Origin: Butyricicoccus sp. OM04-18BH
GTDB taxonomy: Bacteria > Bacillota > Clostridia > Oscillospirales > Butyricicoccaceae
NCBI RefSeq assembly: GCF_003481705.1
Contig: NZ_QULN01000011.1
Coordinates: forward strand, 2,530-66,529
Reading direction: 5' to 3'
DNA: 64,000 nucleotides
Position 1 is the stretch's first letter. Every line of letters begins with the position of its first letter. Positions 48,238 to 57,860 of the stretch are shown in pieces. A model generated the notes under the pieces. It searched no databases, was not told the origin of the DNA, and saw nothing but the letters and a program-made list of their open reading frames with translations. A program made the translations under genes and the position numbers.

Positions 48238-50565
48238 TCAATCGTCCGACGCGAACACGCCGGTGATGGCGGTGAACAGCTTTTTGAAGATGTTGCAGAT
48301 GCGGGCGAATACGCCTTCGTCTGCGGCGTCCTGGTCGGAAGTGCCGTCGTCGTCATCATCGTCCACCGAGATCTCCTCGGTGCGCAGGATGAACTGAAGG
48401 CTGGACGGGGAGGGGTTCATGCTCGAGGTGACAGACTCGAGGTCGGCCGAGGTGTCGATGTTGAGCACGTTGGTGTCGTCCTCGAGGTCGGTCTCCGCGT
48501 CCTTGACGGCGGAGTGTATGGAGTCGGTCGCGGTCTGCATCTGACCGGATGCGGTCGAACCGGAGAGCTTGCCGAGCGTATCGAGCAGGCTGTCGATGGT
48601 CGCCTGCGTGCTTGCGTCCGCCTGACTGCGCACCGAGCGCAGAACGCTGTTCGCGGTGTTCACGAGGTCGTAGGAGGTCGAGAGCGCCTTCTTGGTCGAG
48701 TTCATGAGGTCGGTCGTCTTGTCGATGGACGAGGTCGCGGTCTTGGTGAGGCTGTCGAGCGACTCGCGCAGCGCCGGAATATCGGCGAGCATCTTGTTCA
48801 CGCGGTCGAGAGAGCCGTTCGCAAGCTCGGTCAGCTTCTTGCCCTCCTGCGTGAAGTCCTGCGGCAGACCCTTGTACTCGTCGAATACGTCCGCGATGTC
48901 CTCAAGGTCCTTGAGCAGGGAGTTCGTCGCGTCGAGCAGACCGGACATTTTCTCTGTGAGACTTTTGAGCTGCTTGGTCATGGACTGCATGTCGGACGTG
49001 ACAGCCGAAGAACCGCTCTTGATGCCGGTCATGAGTGCGGCGAGCGCCTGTGCGTTGTTGTAGGCGGAAGCCTGCGCCTGAGAAGCGGCGGAGCTGGCAG
49101 CGGCGGAAGCATCGGAAGAAGAAGCGGCGGCGTCGGCAATCTTGTTCGCCTTTGCCTTAGCATCTTCCTCGGTCATCTGGCCGGCATCGATGGCAGGCTG
49201 GAACTGCTCCATGGCTTTTTCATAAGCCTGCTGACGCACCGTTTCGGTAACGGTTGAAGAGGCGGTAGACGCCATCTTCTTGACATAATTCGTCAGTTCC
49301 GTGGTAACTTGCTTGTCGAGGTCGTCTGGCAGAGTTTTCAGGTTTTTAGACAGCTTTTCAAAATCATCTTGGAGCGCGCCCAGCTCCTTCTGGAGATCCT
49401 CGCTTGCGCTGCGGATTCGGGCGATGGTCCAGCTGCTGTTGTCGGTCTCGTCGTCGAGGTCGTCGAACAGATCCTCCAGATTGCCGAGCGAGGTCTTGAC
49501 GTCGTTCAGCAGCTTCTGGTACTCCGGAATATCCTTGCCGGACTCTTCAAGGGTGGTGAGGATGCTGCTCGTGGTGGCGTTGAGGGCAGTGAGCGTCTCC
49601 TTGGCGGAGTTCAGCTCGGGAATGAGCGAGTCGGACTTGCCGGTCAGCTCATCGAGCGCGTTCAGCGCCGCATCCGTTCTCGGGTCGAGCGTGCCGCGGT
49701 CCTTGATGAGCTGTTTGCGCACCTGATCGATACCGGAAATGCCGCTCGACATCGAGGAAAGGCTGCCCTGCACGGCCTGCATGGTGCTCAGCATGGAGCT
49801 GACGCCGGTATAGAGGTTGTCGCCCGAATTTTCCAGACGGTCCTTGATGTCGCGCATGCTGGACATGATGTCGAGTGCGGAGGTGGTCGCCGGGGTCATG
49901 AACATGATGAGACCCATGCTCTCGAAGTCATTCGAGCCGATACGGACGGTGAAGGTGTTTTCCTCGCCCGGCAGACCCATGAACATGACGAGCTTGTAGG
50001 TGCCGAACGACTGGATCTGTGCGCCCGGCGCGTCGATGGAGAGTGCCTTGCTCATGTCGATGCCGGTCGCGCAGACCAGCATCATGTTGTTCTTGTAGTA
50101 GTCGCTTGCGTAGGTGTTCGGCACGGCGTGAATGTCCATCTGAATGGTGCCGCTCGCGCCGGCGCACTGGTCTGCTTCGACCGGAACGCCGTTGAGCTTG
50201 TAGGCAACATCGAAGTTCCACGGCATCTGGATGTTGACCGTGTCGTTCGGGATGCACTCGTAGTAGAAGCGGTTCTTGTCGGTGTCGAGCTTCCAGTAGA
50301 CCGAGCCCTCCTTGAGGGTCGGCTCGTCAAAGGTGGACATATTGTAAACGTCCTTGTAGTCTCCGAAATCGGTGAATTCGGTGTGGCCGTTGAGGTTTAC
50401 GCCCTTGACGATGCGCGTGTTGGTCGGCGCACCGTAGTAATCCATGTTGATGTATACGGTTTCGTCGGTCTCGACTGTCGGAGCGGCGGCCTGGGCGCAC
50501 TGCGGCAGCGCGAACGAAAGCAAGAGTGCGGTCGCGGTAACGCGGCGCAGCTTATTTCTTTTCAT
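48238..50565 (-). CDS. Secreted large coiled-coil protein paired with the MmpL exporter
   Basis: 775 residues. A signal peptide (1 to about 27, ending CAQAAAP) precedes a beta-rich N-terminal domain (about 30-225). A long helical region follows (about 235-700) with many serine/leucine/aspartate heptads such as SSMLSTMQAVQGSLSSMSSG and NLEDLFDDLDDETDN. The end is an acidic stretch (VDDDDDDG) and an amphipathic helix. There is no second membrane helix, so it is probably released or held by the exporter. The start overlaps the MmpL stop by 14 bases. The design recalls a periplasmic-adaptor or YhgE/Pip extracellular domain, but no family is certain. Confidence 0.75.
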   Translation of the reverse strand: MKRNKLRRVTATALLLSFALPQCAQAAAPTVETDETVYINMDYYGAPTNTRIVKGVNLNGHTEFTDFGDYKDVYNMSTFDEPTLKEGSVYWKLDTDKNRFYYECIPNDTVNIQMPWNFDVAYKLNGVPVEADQCAGASGTIQMDIHAVPNTYASDYYKNNMMLVCATGIDMSKALSIDAPGAQIQSFGTYKLVMFMGLPGEENTFTVRIGSNDFESMGLIMFMTPATTSALDIMSSMRDIKDRLENSGDNLYTGVSSMLSTMQAVQGSLSSMSSGISGIDQVRKQLIKDRGTLDPRTDAALNALDELTGKSDSLIPELNSAKETLTALNATTSSILTTLEESGKDIPEYQKLLNDVKTSLGNLEDLFDDLDDETDNSSWTIARIRSASEDLQKELGALQDDFEKLSKNLKTLPDDLDKQVTTELTNYVKKMASTASSTVTETVRQQAYEKAMEQFQPAIDAGQMTEEDAKAKANKIADAAASSSDASAAASSAASQAQASAYNNAQALAALMTGIKSGSSAVTSDMQSMTKQLKSLTEKMSGLLDATNSLLKDLEDIADVFDEYKGLPQDFTQEGKKLTELANGSLDRVNKMLADIPALRESLDSLTKTATSSIDKTTDLMNSTKKALSTSYDLVNTANSVLRSVRSQADASTQATIDSLLDTLGKLSGSTASGQMQTATDSIHSAVKDAETDLEDDTNVLNIDTSADLESVTSSMNPSPSSLQFILRTEEISVDDDDDDGTSDQDAADEGVFARICNIFKKLFTAITGVFASDD

Positions 50566-52996
50566 TGTCGTTTTCCTCCGTGTTGCTCTTATCGTTGTCG
50601 TTCTTTCTTGCGGAAATAAGGTCGCTCAGACGCGCCTTGCGGCGGTCGAGCCGTGCCTTCAGCCGCATGCGGACGCGCTTCGGCAGCGTGCGCTTCGCGG
50701 TCTCGGGCGTTTCGATGCCCTCGCCGTTATCCGGCTGCTCGGGAAGGGTGAAGCCCTTGCCGTGGAGCAGATTGTTCCACTTGGCGCGCGTCTGCTTGTG
50801 GCGTGCATGACGGTTTTCGCGGATCTGCTGATGCAGGCGCAGACGCTGCTCATGCAGCGCGCTGAGCGTCGGCAGCTTGACCTTCATCGCATGGATACGG
50901 TTCATCTTTGCGTGCTTTCGTTCCGCGTGGTCAGGCTTGATGATGAACCGGTCGAAGATCATCAGACACATCGGCAGGAAGAACAGTACCATGATGACCG
51001 AAATGAACGCGCCGCGGCCGATCAGGCGGCCCAGACTGGAGATTGCCTCGACCGAGGTCATGAAGTACAGGCCGTAGGCAACGGTCATAACGATCATGCC
51101 GGAGGTCATGACCGACTCCGCGCTCATCGAGACGGCGCGAATGGCGGCTTCCTTTTTGTCGCCCTGCGTTCGCGCGTCCAGATAGTTGCCGGTCAGCAGG
51201 ATGGAATAGTCGATGGTCGCGCCGAGCTGGATGCAGCCGACGATGATGAAGCCGAGATACATCGTGCGCTGACCGTAGATGTACGGAAGAGCGGTATTGA
51301 TGAAGATCGCGCACTCGATCGGGATGAGAACGACGAAGGGCAGGATGAGCGCCTTGTAGGTGAGCGCGACAACGAGCGCGACGCCGAGCAGCGAAACGAT
51401 ATTGACGCGGTTGTAGTCGGGCACGATGATGGATTTGATGTCCTGCGTGGACGGGGTGACGCCGACGAGGTAGGTCTGTTCGTTCGGATAGTATTGGTCC
51501 ACGATGCCGCGGATATTGTCGGCAAACTTGAACGCATCGTCGCTCTCGCCGGAGGAGCGGACGTTGATGATCACGCGCGCCCAGTTCTTCGAGTGCATGA
51601 TGCTCGTGATGTTCTCGGGGAGGAAGTCCTCGGGGATGCCCTCGGGCAGAACGGACGACAGGCTGAGCGCGTACTTGACGTAAGGCAGGTCGTCGATCTC
51701 GTCGGTCATCGCCTTTTCGGTCAGGCTGCTGTCGAGCGGGACGAGCGCGATCATCATGTTGCTCTTGCCGTAGGCGGCGTTCATCTGCTGCTCGGCCTCA
51801 TAGACCGGCGTGCCGGGGGAGTTCGCGACCGCCTCGTTGCCGTAGGTGAAGTTCGCCATGCCCTGCGCGATGTAGCACGGGATGATGATGAGCAGTACGA
51901 GGATGAACAGCGGACGGCGGATGCGGTAGGCGAAATTGCCCATGCCGCGGCTCTGCGTCGGGATGAACGGACGGTGCTTGGTCTTGGCGACGATGTCCTG
52001 AAAGCGCAGGATGAGCGCCGGCATGAGCAGCAGCACAGTGACAAGGCTGATGGTGATGCCCTTGGCAAGGACAACGCCCATGTCCGGGCCGATGCCGAAG
52101 TTCATCAGACACATCGCCGCGAAGCCGACGATCGTCGTCATGCCGGAGGCGAAAATGGACGAGAACGCGCTTCGCCATGCGTTCGCCATGGCCTGCTCCG
52201 GCTCGATGCCCTGCGCGCGCTCCTGTGTGAACGAGTGCAGCAGGAAGATCGAATAGTCCATCGAGCAGGCGAGCTGGAGCACCGCGCCGACCGCGTTGGA
52301 CAGGAACGAGATCTCGCCGAGGATGATGTTCGAGCCCATGTTGATGATGATGGCGATGCCGAGAACGGACAGGAACATCACCGGCTCGAACCACGAGGTC
52401 GTTGTGATGGTCAGGATGATGTAAATGATGATGACCGCGAGCACCATGACGCGCGCGACCTCTTTGTTGATGGTCGGGCCGAGGTTGGTGTCGGATACGG
52501 CGGAGCCGGCGACGAGTCCGCGGTCGCCGACGATCTGCTCGATCTGGTGGACGGCCTTGTGCGTCTGGGAGGACGAGTCCTTGTCCTCGAAGATGACGTC
52601 CATGTAGGCGGACTGGTCGTCCTCGTGATAGTAGTCGTCGATGTCGTCGTAGTCGATGAATTCGCTCGAACCGTAGATGTTGGCCGTCATGTCGGCCCAC
52701 ATGACCATGTCCACGCCCTCAACATCTGCGATGCGGTCCTTGATGTTTTTCGCTTCGTAAAGCGTCACGTCATGGAGCATTACGCGGCCCATGCCGGGAT
52801 AGGTGAACTCGTCCTCCATGATGTCGAGCGCCTGCGCGGACGGGGAGGAGTCGGGAAGGTACTTGGTCAGGTCGTAGTTGATGCCGACCATCGGGATGCA
52901 GATGAGGCTGAACACGACGAGTATGGTAAATACCTTTTCGATCAGTTTTCTGTGGTTAATGATTAGATCAACCGGATTGTGTCCGTTAAGTTTCAC
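50552..52996 (-). CDS. MmpL/RND-family transporter
   Basis: About 814 residues. Two halves, each with one membrane helix, an extracellular domain (about 40-180 and 410-550) and a five-helix sterol-sensing-like bundle. Typical segments are GSNIILGEISFLSNAVGAVLQ, MNFGIGPDMGVVLAKG, IGCIQLGATIDYSILL-like GCIQLGATIDYSILLTGNYL and IGRGAFISVIMVLFFLP. The basic C-terminal tail is cytoplasmic. The start is uncertain: GTG at 52996 gives a normal N-terminus without a clear ribosome binding site; an ATG at 53119 would add 41 residues. It is divergent from a TetR gene. Confidence 0.88.
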   Translation of the reverse strand: MKLNGHNPVDLIINHRKLIEKVFTILVVFSLICIPMVGINYDLTKYLPDSSPSAQALDIMEDEFTYPGMGRVMLHDVTLYEAKNIKDRIADVEGVDMVMWADMTANIYGSSEFIDYDDIDDYYHEDDQSAYMDVIFEDKDSSSQTHKAVHQIEQIVGDRGLVAGSAVSDTNLGPTINKEVARVMVLAVIIIYIILTITTTSWFEPVMFLSVLGIAIIINMGSNIILGEISFLSNAVGAVLQLACSMDYSIFLLHSFTQERAQGIEPEQAMANAWRSAFSSIFASGMTTIVGFAAMCLMNFGIGPDMGVVLAKGITISLVTVLLLMPALILRFQDIVAKTKHRPFIPTQSRGMGNFAYRIRRPLFILVLLIIIPCYIAQGMANFTYGNEAVANSPGTPVYEAEQQMNAAYGKSNMMIALVPLDSSLTEKAMTDEIDDLPYVKYALSLSSVLPEGIPEDFLPENITSIMHSKNWARVIINVRSSGESDDAFKFADNIRGIVDQYYPNEQTYLVGVTPSTQDIKSIIVPDYNRVNIVSLLGVALVVALTYKALILPFVVLIPIECAIFINTALPYIYGQRTMYLGFIIVGCIQLGATIDYSILLTGNYLDARTQGDKKEAAIRAVSMSAESVMTSGMIVMTVAYGLYFMTSVEAISSLGRLIGRGAFISVIMVLFFLPMCLMIFDRFIIKPDHAERKHAKMNRIHAMKVKLPTLSALHEQRLRLHQQIRENRHARHKQTRAKWNNLLHGKGFTLPEQPDNGEGIETPETAKRTLPKRVRMRLKARLDRRKARLSDLISARKNDNDKSNTEENDNEKK

Positions 52997-53054
52997 AAGG
53001 AAAACACCAACTTTCGGGAAAATAGATATTGTATCGGATTTCTTTTCGTGATAT

Positions 53055-53083
53055 AGTATAGTACATAAGGTTAACGAACACAA
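53055..53083 (-). promoter_or_regulatory. Possible promoter of the MmpL operon
   Basis: Minus strand TTGTGT (53083-53078), 17 nt, TATACT (53060-53055). If correct, the ATG at 53119 lies upstream of the transcript, favouring the GTG start at 52996. Confidence 0.55.
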
Positions 53084-53203
53084 TAGGCAAATATAAATAA
53101 TGTGTACGTAAAAGAACATAAAATATGAAAATGTTCAATAATGTGCGTTTAGCCGAAAGGGACAGAGAGAAGTTGAACGCATTCTGAACGGAGGAAAGGG
53201 AAA

Positions 53204-53755
53204 ATGATAGGAGCAGTACAGGAGGATAAGCGCATACGGCGCACGAAAAAGCTGCTGCGGCAGGCTCTGACCCGGCTGATGCAGCAGAAGGATTTTCAGA
53301 GCATCACGGTAACCGACGTGGTTCGCGAGGCGGACATCAACCGCGGCACATTCTATGCGCATTACCGCGATGTATATGATCTGCGCGAAAAGATCGAGGC
53401 GGAGATGATCGAGGATTTCCGCGAGCTGATCGCGGATCTGCATCCGAGCGGGACAAGCAATCTTCAGCCGGTCCTGGCGCGCGCGGTGGATTATCTGGAG
53501 GAGAACCGCGAGATCGTCCGCGCGCTCGTGCGCGGCACGGGCGTGGAAGGCTTCGGGCGCAAGATGATCACGGTGCTCGAGGAGTGCCATCTGGAAATGC
53601 GTCCGTTCCGAAGCGTGGAGGACGCTTATGCGGCGCGTTTTCTCGCGACCGGCATCGTCGGCATGATGGAAAAGTGGATCACCGAGCCGCAGCCCATCCC
53701 GAAAAACGAGATCGTCGAGCTCATCAACCGTGTGCTGACGGGAAATCTGATATAA
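53204..53755 (+). CDS. TetR/AcrR-family regulator
   Basis: 183 residues. N-terminal HTH: ALTRLMQQKDFQSITVTDVV and READINRGTFYAHYRDVYDL, of the group often annotated as TetR with C-terminal helices LEENREIVRALV. It is divergently placed from the MmpL operon with a shared 207-nt spacer, so it is the likely local regulator of the exporter. Confidence 0.88.
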   Translation: MIGAVQEDKRIRRTKKLLRQALTRLMQQKDFQSITVTDVVREADINRGTFYAHYRDVYDLREKIEAEMIEDFRELIADLHPSGTSNLQPVLARAVDYLEENREIVRALVRGTGVEGFGRKMITVLEECHLEMRPFRSVEDAYAARFLATGIVGMMEKWITEPQPIPKNEIVELINRVLTGNLI

Positions 53756-53781
53756 TATTTCCATAATGATGCAAAATAAAG

Positions 53782-53812
53782 ACCCCGGCAGAAAACCTGC
53801 CGGGGTAAATTT
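53782..53812 (+). terminator. Terminator of the TetR gene
   Basis: ACCCCGGCAG / CTGCCGGGGT, 10 bp, loop AAAAC; it may also serve the convergent DeoR gene. Confidence 0.85.
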
Positions 53813-53830
53813 ATCTCTTATCTCAAATTT

Positions 53831-54592
53831 TTATTCGTAGCGGAGCTTGACGTTTTCCTGATGGCACAGGTCGACGTATTCCTTCGGCGGTTCGCGGTCG
53901 GTGATGAACGCGGTGAGGTCCTTGAGGTGGCAGAAGGTGACGATGGCTTCGCGGCCGATCTTGGACGAGTCCGCCATGCCGTAGATGCTGTCGGCGCGAT
54001 GCACGACCGCGCGCTTGATCTCGGCCTCGAGGAAGGTCGTGTTGGTCATGCCGGCGGTCAGCGAAACGCCGGTCGCGCCCATGAACGCCTTGTTGATGCG
54101 CATGGAGGACAGCGCCTCGATCGCGGAAAGGCCGACGAACGAGTCGGTCGTGGGGCTGTAAATACCGCCGAGCGAAATGATGTTGAGGTTATCGTATTTG
54201 GAGGCCTCGCTCAGTGCGCCGAGCGAGTGCGTGATGATCGTGATGCGCTTTTTCGCCACGAGAAACCGCAGCAGACAGAGCGTGGTCGTGCCGGAGTCGA
54301 TGAAGATGGTGTCGCCGTCCTCAACCTCCTCCGCCGCCAGACGGCCGATGAGCGATTTGTCCACGGTGTTGAGGCTGGAGCGGATGGGGGTCGGCACCGC
54401 GCCCGAGGGCACGGTCGCGGTCACGCCGCCGTATACCTTTGTAATATGGCCGCGCATTTCCAGCTCGTTCAGATCGCGTCGAATGGTATTTTTGGACACG
54501 CCGAAAACCTCGCACAATTCGTCGATGCTGACGGTTTCGCGCGAGATCACATACTGCTCTATGGAGTTCAATCGGCTGACCTTCATTTTCAT
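53831..54592 (-). CDS. DeoR/GlpR-family sugar-metabolism regulator
   Basis: 253 residues. HTH: SIDELCEVFGVSKNTIRRDLNELEMRG; sensor domain with GDTIFIDSGTTTLCLLRFL and ADSSKIGREA, the sugar-phosphate-binding fold of the family. The ATG at 54592 follows AAGGAG; a longer frame to 54625 lacks a site. It is divergent from the transketolase genes and may regulate them. Confidence 0.9.
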   Translation of the reverse strand: MKMKVSRLNSIEQYVISRETVSIDELCEVFGVSKNTIRRDLNELEMRGHITKVYGGVTATVPSGAVPTPIRSSLNTVDKSLIGRLAAEEVEDGDTIFIDSGTTTLCLLRFLVAKKRITIITHSLGALSEASKYDNLNIISLGGIYSPTTDSFVGLSAIEALSSMRINKAFMGATGVSLTAGMTNTTFLEAEIKRAVVHRADSIYGMADSSKIGREAIVTFCHLKDLTAFITDREPPKEYVDLCHQENVKLRYE

Positions 54593-55172
54593 GCTGCTCC
54601 TTGAAAAATATCCAAACAAGTCCACAATGTACCTTTATAGTTTATCAAATTATGCGCAAGTTGTCTACTGCACAGAAAGCCAGAAATCAGGGGTAAAATT
54701 TGGTGAAAAAGCAAAGAGACAGGCGGCACAGGATGAAAAACTGGTGAAAATAACGAAAATACCGGGGTTTAAGGGCTGTAAAATTTTATTTCGAAAAATA
54801 AAAAGGTGAGATGATGGGTAAGTTATGGTTTTTCGTGACTGCACGAATATACAGAAAAGTGCAGAGTTTCGCAGCAAATGGCGGAAAACAGGCAGAGAAG
54901 CCCCGGGATTTTCCGTAAAAAGGACGGAAAACGCGAGACGGGAGACGGATGAAAAAATACGTTTTTTGCGCATTTCCGCGGAAAAACGACGCAGCAGCGG
55001 CAGGGGATAGCGGAATTTTTATCTGAAAAAACACGATTTTCGGTTGAAATCTGAGCGGTTTGGTGATACACTGTAATCGTATACAGCGGTAAGGCGCCGC
55101 TGTGCGCCGGCGCGGAACACTGCGTCACGGCGCGATAAGAGAAAATACTTATGAATTAGGCAGGTGTATGCA
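54593..55172. other. Long spacer between DeoR and the split transketolase
   Basis: 580 nt without a confident gene. The plus strand from about 54690 to 55030 is purine-rich (many GGAAAA and GAAAAA runs), unlike the rest of the window. A 34-codon frame from the ATG at 54814, after AAGGTGAG, is possible but weak. Near the end lie GC-rich palindromes (GGCGCCGC, GCGCCGGCGC, 55090-55115) in the transketolase leader. Confidence 0.5.
55044..55072 (+). promoter_or_regulatory. Promoter of the transketolase genes
   Basis: TTGAAA (55044-55049), 17 nt, TACACT (55067-55072). Confidence 0.75.
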
Positions 55173-56024
55173 ATGCAGAAAGCAGAAAAGATGCAGGAGC
55201 TTCGCGTATTTGCTCAGGAAATCCGTGTGGAGACCCTGAAGACCGTCGGTTCGCTTGGCTTCGGCCATGTACCGGGTGCAATGTCCGTTATCGACGCGCT
55301 GGCAGTTCTGTACGGTGAGGTTATGAAGGTAGATCCGAAGAACCCGCACTGGGAGGATCGTGACTGGTGCGTACTGTCCAAGGGCCACGCAGGTCCGGCT
55401 ATGTACGCTACCCTCGGCCTGAAGGGCTTCTATCCGGTCGAGGAGGCTTATACCCTCAACCAGCCGCACACCAACTTCCCGTCCCATACCGACCGTACCA
55501 AGACCCCGGGCGTTGACCTGACCACCGGCTCTCTGGGCCAGGGCATGTCTACCGCTACCGGCGCAGCTCTCGGCAACAAGCTCGACGGCCGCGACAGCCA
55601 CGTATTCGTATTCGTCGGCGACGGCGAGTGCGACGAGGGTCAGGTTTGGGAGGCAGCTCAGTTCGCTGCTCACTACAAGCTGGACAACCTCATTTGCTTC
55701 GTAGACGACAACAAGTATCAGCTCGACGGTGCAGTTGACAAGGTCATGAGCCATGGCAAGGGCATCGGCGCAAAGTTTGACGCTTTTGGCTGGAACGTAA
55801 TCGAACTTCAGGACGGCAACGACGTAGAGCAGATCTACGACGCAGTTCAGCTCGCTTACGACACCAAGGGCGTTCCGACCTGCATTGTGCTGAATACCGT
55901 TAAGGGCCTCGGCGCAACGTTCGCTGAAGGCACCGGCGCGCACTCCTCTCAGCCGAGCAAGGAGCAGTGGGATGAAGCCATTGCTGCTGCTGAGAAGAAG
56001 CTCGCAGAGATCAAGGCACAGTAA
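55173..56024 (+). CDS. Transketolase, N-terminal (TPP-binding) subunit
   Basis: 283 residues: LGFGHVPGAMSVIDALAVLY, VLSKGHAGPAMYATL, TTGSLGQGMSTATGAAL and GDGECDEGQVWEAAQ then VDDNKYQLDG, the TPP/Mg2+ site. It is half of a normal transketolase. The ATG at 55173 follows AGGTG with good spacing; a GTG at 55164 is inside the site. Codon use is strongly biased, suggesting high expression. The C-terminal subunit starts 14 bases later. Confidence 0.94.
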   Translation: MQKAEKMQELRVFAQEIRVETLKTVGSLGFGHVPGAMSVIDALAVLYGEVMKVDPKNPHWEDRDWCVLSKGHAGPAMYATLGLKGFYPVEEAYTLNQPHTNFPSHTDRTKTPGVDLTTGSLGQGMSTATGAALGNKLDGRDSHVFVFVGDGECDEGQVWEAAQFAAHYKLDNLICFVDDNKYQLDGAVDKVMSHGKGIGAKFDAFGWNVIELQDGNDVEQIYDAVQLAYDTKGVPTCIVLNTVKGLGATFAEGTGAHSSQPSKEQWDEAIAAAEKKLAEIKAQ

Positions 56025-56038
56025 GGGAGGTAATAAAC

Positions 56039-57010
56039 ATGAGCTTTACTCTGATTGGCAAGCACGAGAAGGACTCTCGTAACAACCGTGACGGTTTCGT
56101 TACCGCTATGCTGGACCTCATGGAGAAGGACAGCAAGGTAATGCACGTAGACTGCGACCTTGAGAACTGCATCAACACCGGCAAGCTGGCAAAGGCTTTC
56201 CCGGAGCAGACCGTAAACGCAGGTATCGCAGAGGCTAACGCTATGGGCGTTGCAGCAGGTCTGGCCGCTACCGGCCGCACCGTATTCATGCACTCCTTCG
56301 GCTGCTTCGCATCCCGCCGTGCATTTGACCAGGCTTTCATGTCCGCAGCTTACGCTAAGCTGCCGGTACACGTGATCGGCTCTGACCCCGGCGTATGCGC
56401 TGCATACAACGGCGGCACCCATATGCCGTTCGAGGACTGCGCTCTGTACATGTCCGTACCGGAAGCAGTCGTTATCGACCCGGTTGACTACGCTCAGATC
56501 AACTGCCTGACCAAGAAGCTGGCAGCATCCGGTAAGTTCTCCTACATGCGCATGATCCGCAAGGGCTTCACCACTGTTTACGGCGACGGCTCTGACTTCG
56601 AGATCGGCAAGGGCGTTACCCTGAAGGAAGGCAAGGACGTTGCTATCATCGCTTCCGGCATCATGGTCGACGAGGCTCTGAAGGCTCAGGAGCAGCTGGC
56701 TGCTGAGGGTATCTCCGCCAAGGTCATCGATATGTTTACCTGGAAGCCGCTCGACGAGCAGCTCATCCTCGACTCTGCTGCTGAGTGCGGCGCTATCGTA
56801 ACCGCTGAGAACCATCAGGTCAAGGTTGGTCTGGGTTCTGCTGTTGCTAACGTTGTTATCAAGAACAACCCGGTTCCGATGGAGATGGTAGGCGTAGAGG
56901 ATCGCTTCGGTCAGGTAGGCGCTGAGTCCTTCCTGCGCGAGGAGTACGGTCTGACCGCTGCTCACATCGTGGAGGCTGCTAAGAAGGCAATCGCTCGCAA
57001 GAACGGCTAA
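56039..57010 (+). CDS. Transketolase, C-terminal subunit
   Basis: 323 residues: NAGIAEANAMGVAAGLAATG with the catalytic Glu, MHSFGCFASRRAFDQ, and the transketolase C-domain DMFTWKPLDEQLILDSAAECG, then VTAENHQVKVGLGSAVANV. With the N-terminal subunit it forms a two-protein transketolase of the non-oxidative pentose phosphate pathway. GGGAGG precedes the ATG. Split transketolases are common in clostridia and archaea. Confidence 0.94.
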   Translation: MSFTLIGKHEKDSRNNRDGFVTAMLDLMEKDSKVMHVDCDLENCINTGKLAKAFPEQTVNAGIAEANAMGVAAGLAATGRTVFMHSFGCFASRRAFDQAFMSAAYAKLPVHVIGSDPGVCAAYNGGTHMPFEDCALYMSVPEAVVIDPVDYAQINCLTKKLAASGKFSYMRMIRKGFTTVYGDGSDFEIGKGVTLKEGKDVAIIASGIMVDEALKAQEQLAAEGISAKVIDMFTWKPLDEQLILDSAAECGAIVTAENHQVKVGLGSAVANVVIKNNPVPMEMVGVEDRFGQVGAESFLREEYGLTAAHIVEAAKKAIARKNG

Positions 57011-57048
57011 TTTCCTTCCGCAGATACGCGAAGTAAATATTTGCATCG

Positions 57049-57080
57049 AAAGCGCTCCGGCTTTGCCGGAGCGCTTTTTT
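57049..57080 (+). terminator. Terminator of the transketolase genes
   Basis: AAAGCGCTCCGGC / GCCGGAGCGCTTT with loop TTT, then TTTT. Confidence 0.93.
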
Positions 57081-57128
57081 GCCGTTACTTTGCACAGAAG
57101 CAAGCGCAGATTTTGCATGGTCTGGAAA

Positions 57129-57157
57129 TAGACAATATCACCCAAATCTGCTATACT
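57129..57157 (+). promoter_or_regulatory. Promoter of the lipoprotein gene at 57189
   Basis: TAGACA (57129-57134), 17 nt, TATACT (57152-57157). Confidence 0.65.
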
Positions 57158-57188
57158 GTAAGCACAACAGTAAAAGGAGGCGATCCGT

Positions 57189-57821
57189 ATGAAAAAACGG
57201 CACGCAGCGTTAGCGGCACTGGCTCTTGTGGGGATTTTGAGCGGGTGCGGACAGACAAAGACACAGCCGGCGGATAATACGATTTCCATCACGCCGGTGG
57301 AGCAGGCTACGACAGAGAAACAATCGGGTGCGGTTGTAGAGTATCATTTTTCTGGCAACAACACAGAAGCCAACGGAATAACATTCAACAGCTACACATG
57401 GGATGGCAATGCGTGGCAGAACATGGACAAACCCATCGGTGTGTATGGCATGGGTCTGAATAACGGCACCGGCAAAATCATTTTCCGGCATGATGCAGAT
57501 ACAATCAATGTGGCGTATGATATTGAGATGACGTTCCCGAGCGGCGGCGCTTCGACCCAGTACGGAGATTCGTCCGAACTGAGCAAGCTGCCAACGGACA
57601 ACCTGACAGTGGCTGTCACGGGACAGGAGAAGCCAATCGACGATTTAGCAGTCGATGTAGAGATACCTCTTGTTGTGCGTGTGTTCAACACGGATGGAGC
57701 AACGCACACGGTAGAGGTCAATGCGTTTATCGAACCAGATAGCAGTGATGCACTGAAAAACTGCATCTATGCGGATGCCATTACGGCAACATTCGTATAT
57801 GATAACAGTGTTTCCCAATAA
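57189..57821 (+). CDS. Hypothetical lipoprotein
   Basis: 210 residues. The signal peptide ends in lipobox LSGC (Cys about 20). The mature part is beta-rich (EYHFSGNNTEANGITFNSYT, INVAYDIEMTFPSGG, EIPLVVRVFNTDGATHTVEV), like an immunoglobulin-type domain. No family recognised. Base composition is visibly less GC-rich than its neighbours, so a later acquisition is possible. It has its own promoter and terminator. Confidence 0.7.
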   Translation: MKKRHAALAALALVGILSGCGQTKTQPADNTISITPVEQATTEKQSGAVVEYHFSGNNTEANGITFNSYTWDGNAWQNMDKPIGVYGMGLNNGTGKIIFRHDADTINVAYDIEMTFPSGGASTQYGDSSELSKLPTDNLTVAVTGQEKPIDDLAVDVEIPLVVRVFNTDGATHTVEVNAFIEPDSSDALKNCIYADAITATFVYDNSVSQ

Positions 57822-57827
57822 ACCGCG

Positions 57828-57856
57828 AATGCCCTGACCTCTCGTCAGGGCATTTT
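57828..57856 (+). terminator. Terminator of the lipoprotein gene
   Basis: AATGCCCTGAC / GTCAGGGCATT with a short loop, then TTT. Confidence 0.9.
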
Positions 57857-57860
57857 TCTC

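Noticed and set aside
52997..53119. N-terminal extension of the MmpL protein from the ATG at 53119
   Set aside because: The additional 41 residues span the likely promoter of the operon and no ribosome binding site precedes that ATG.
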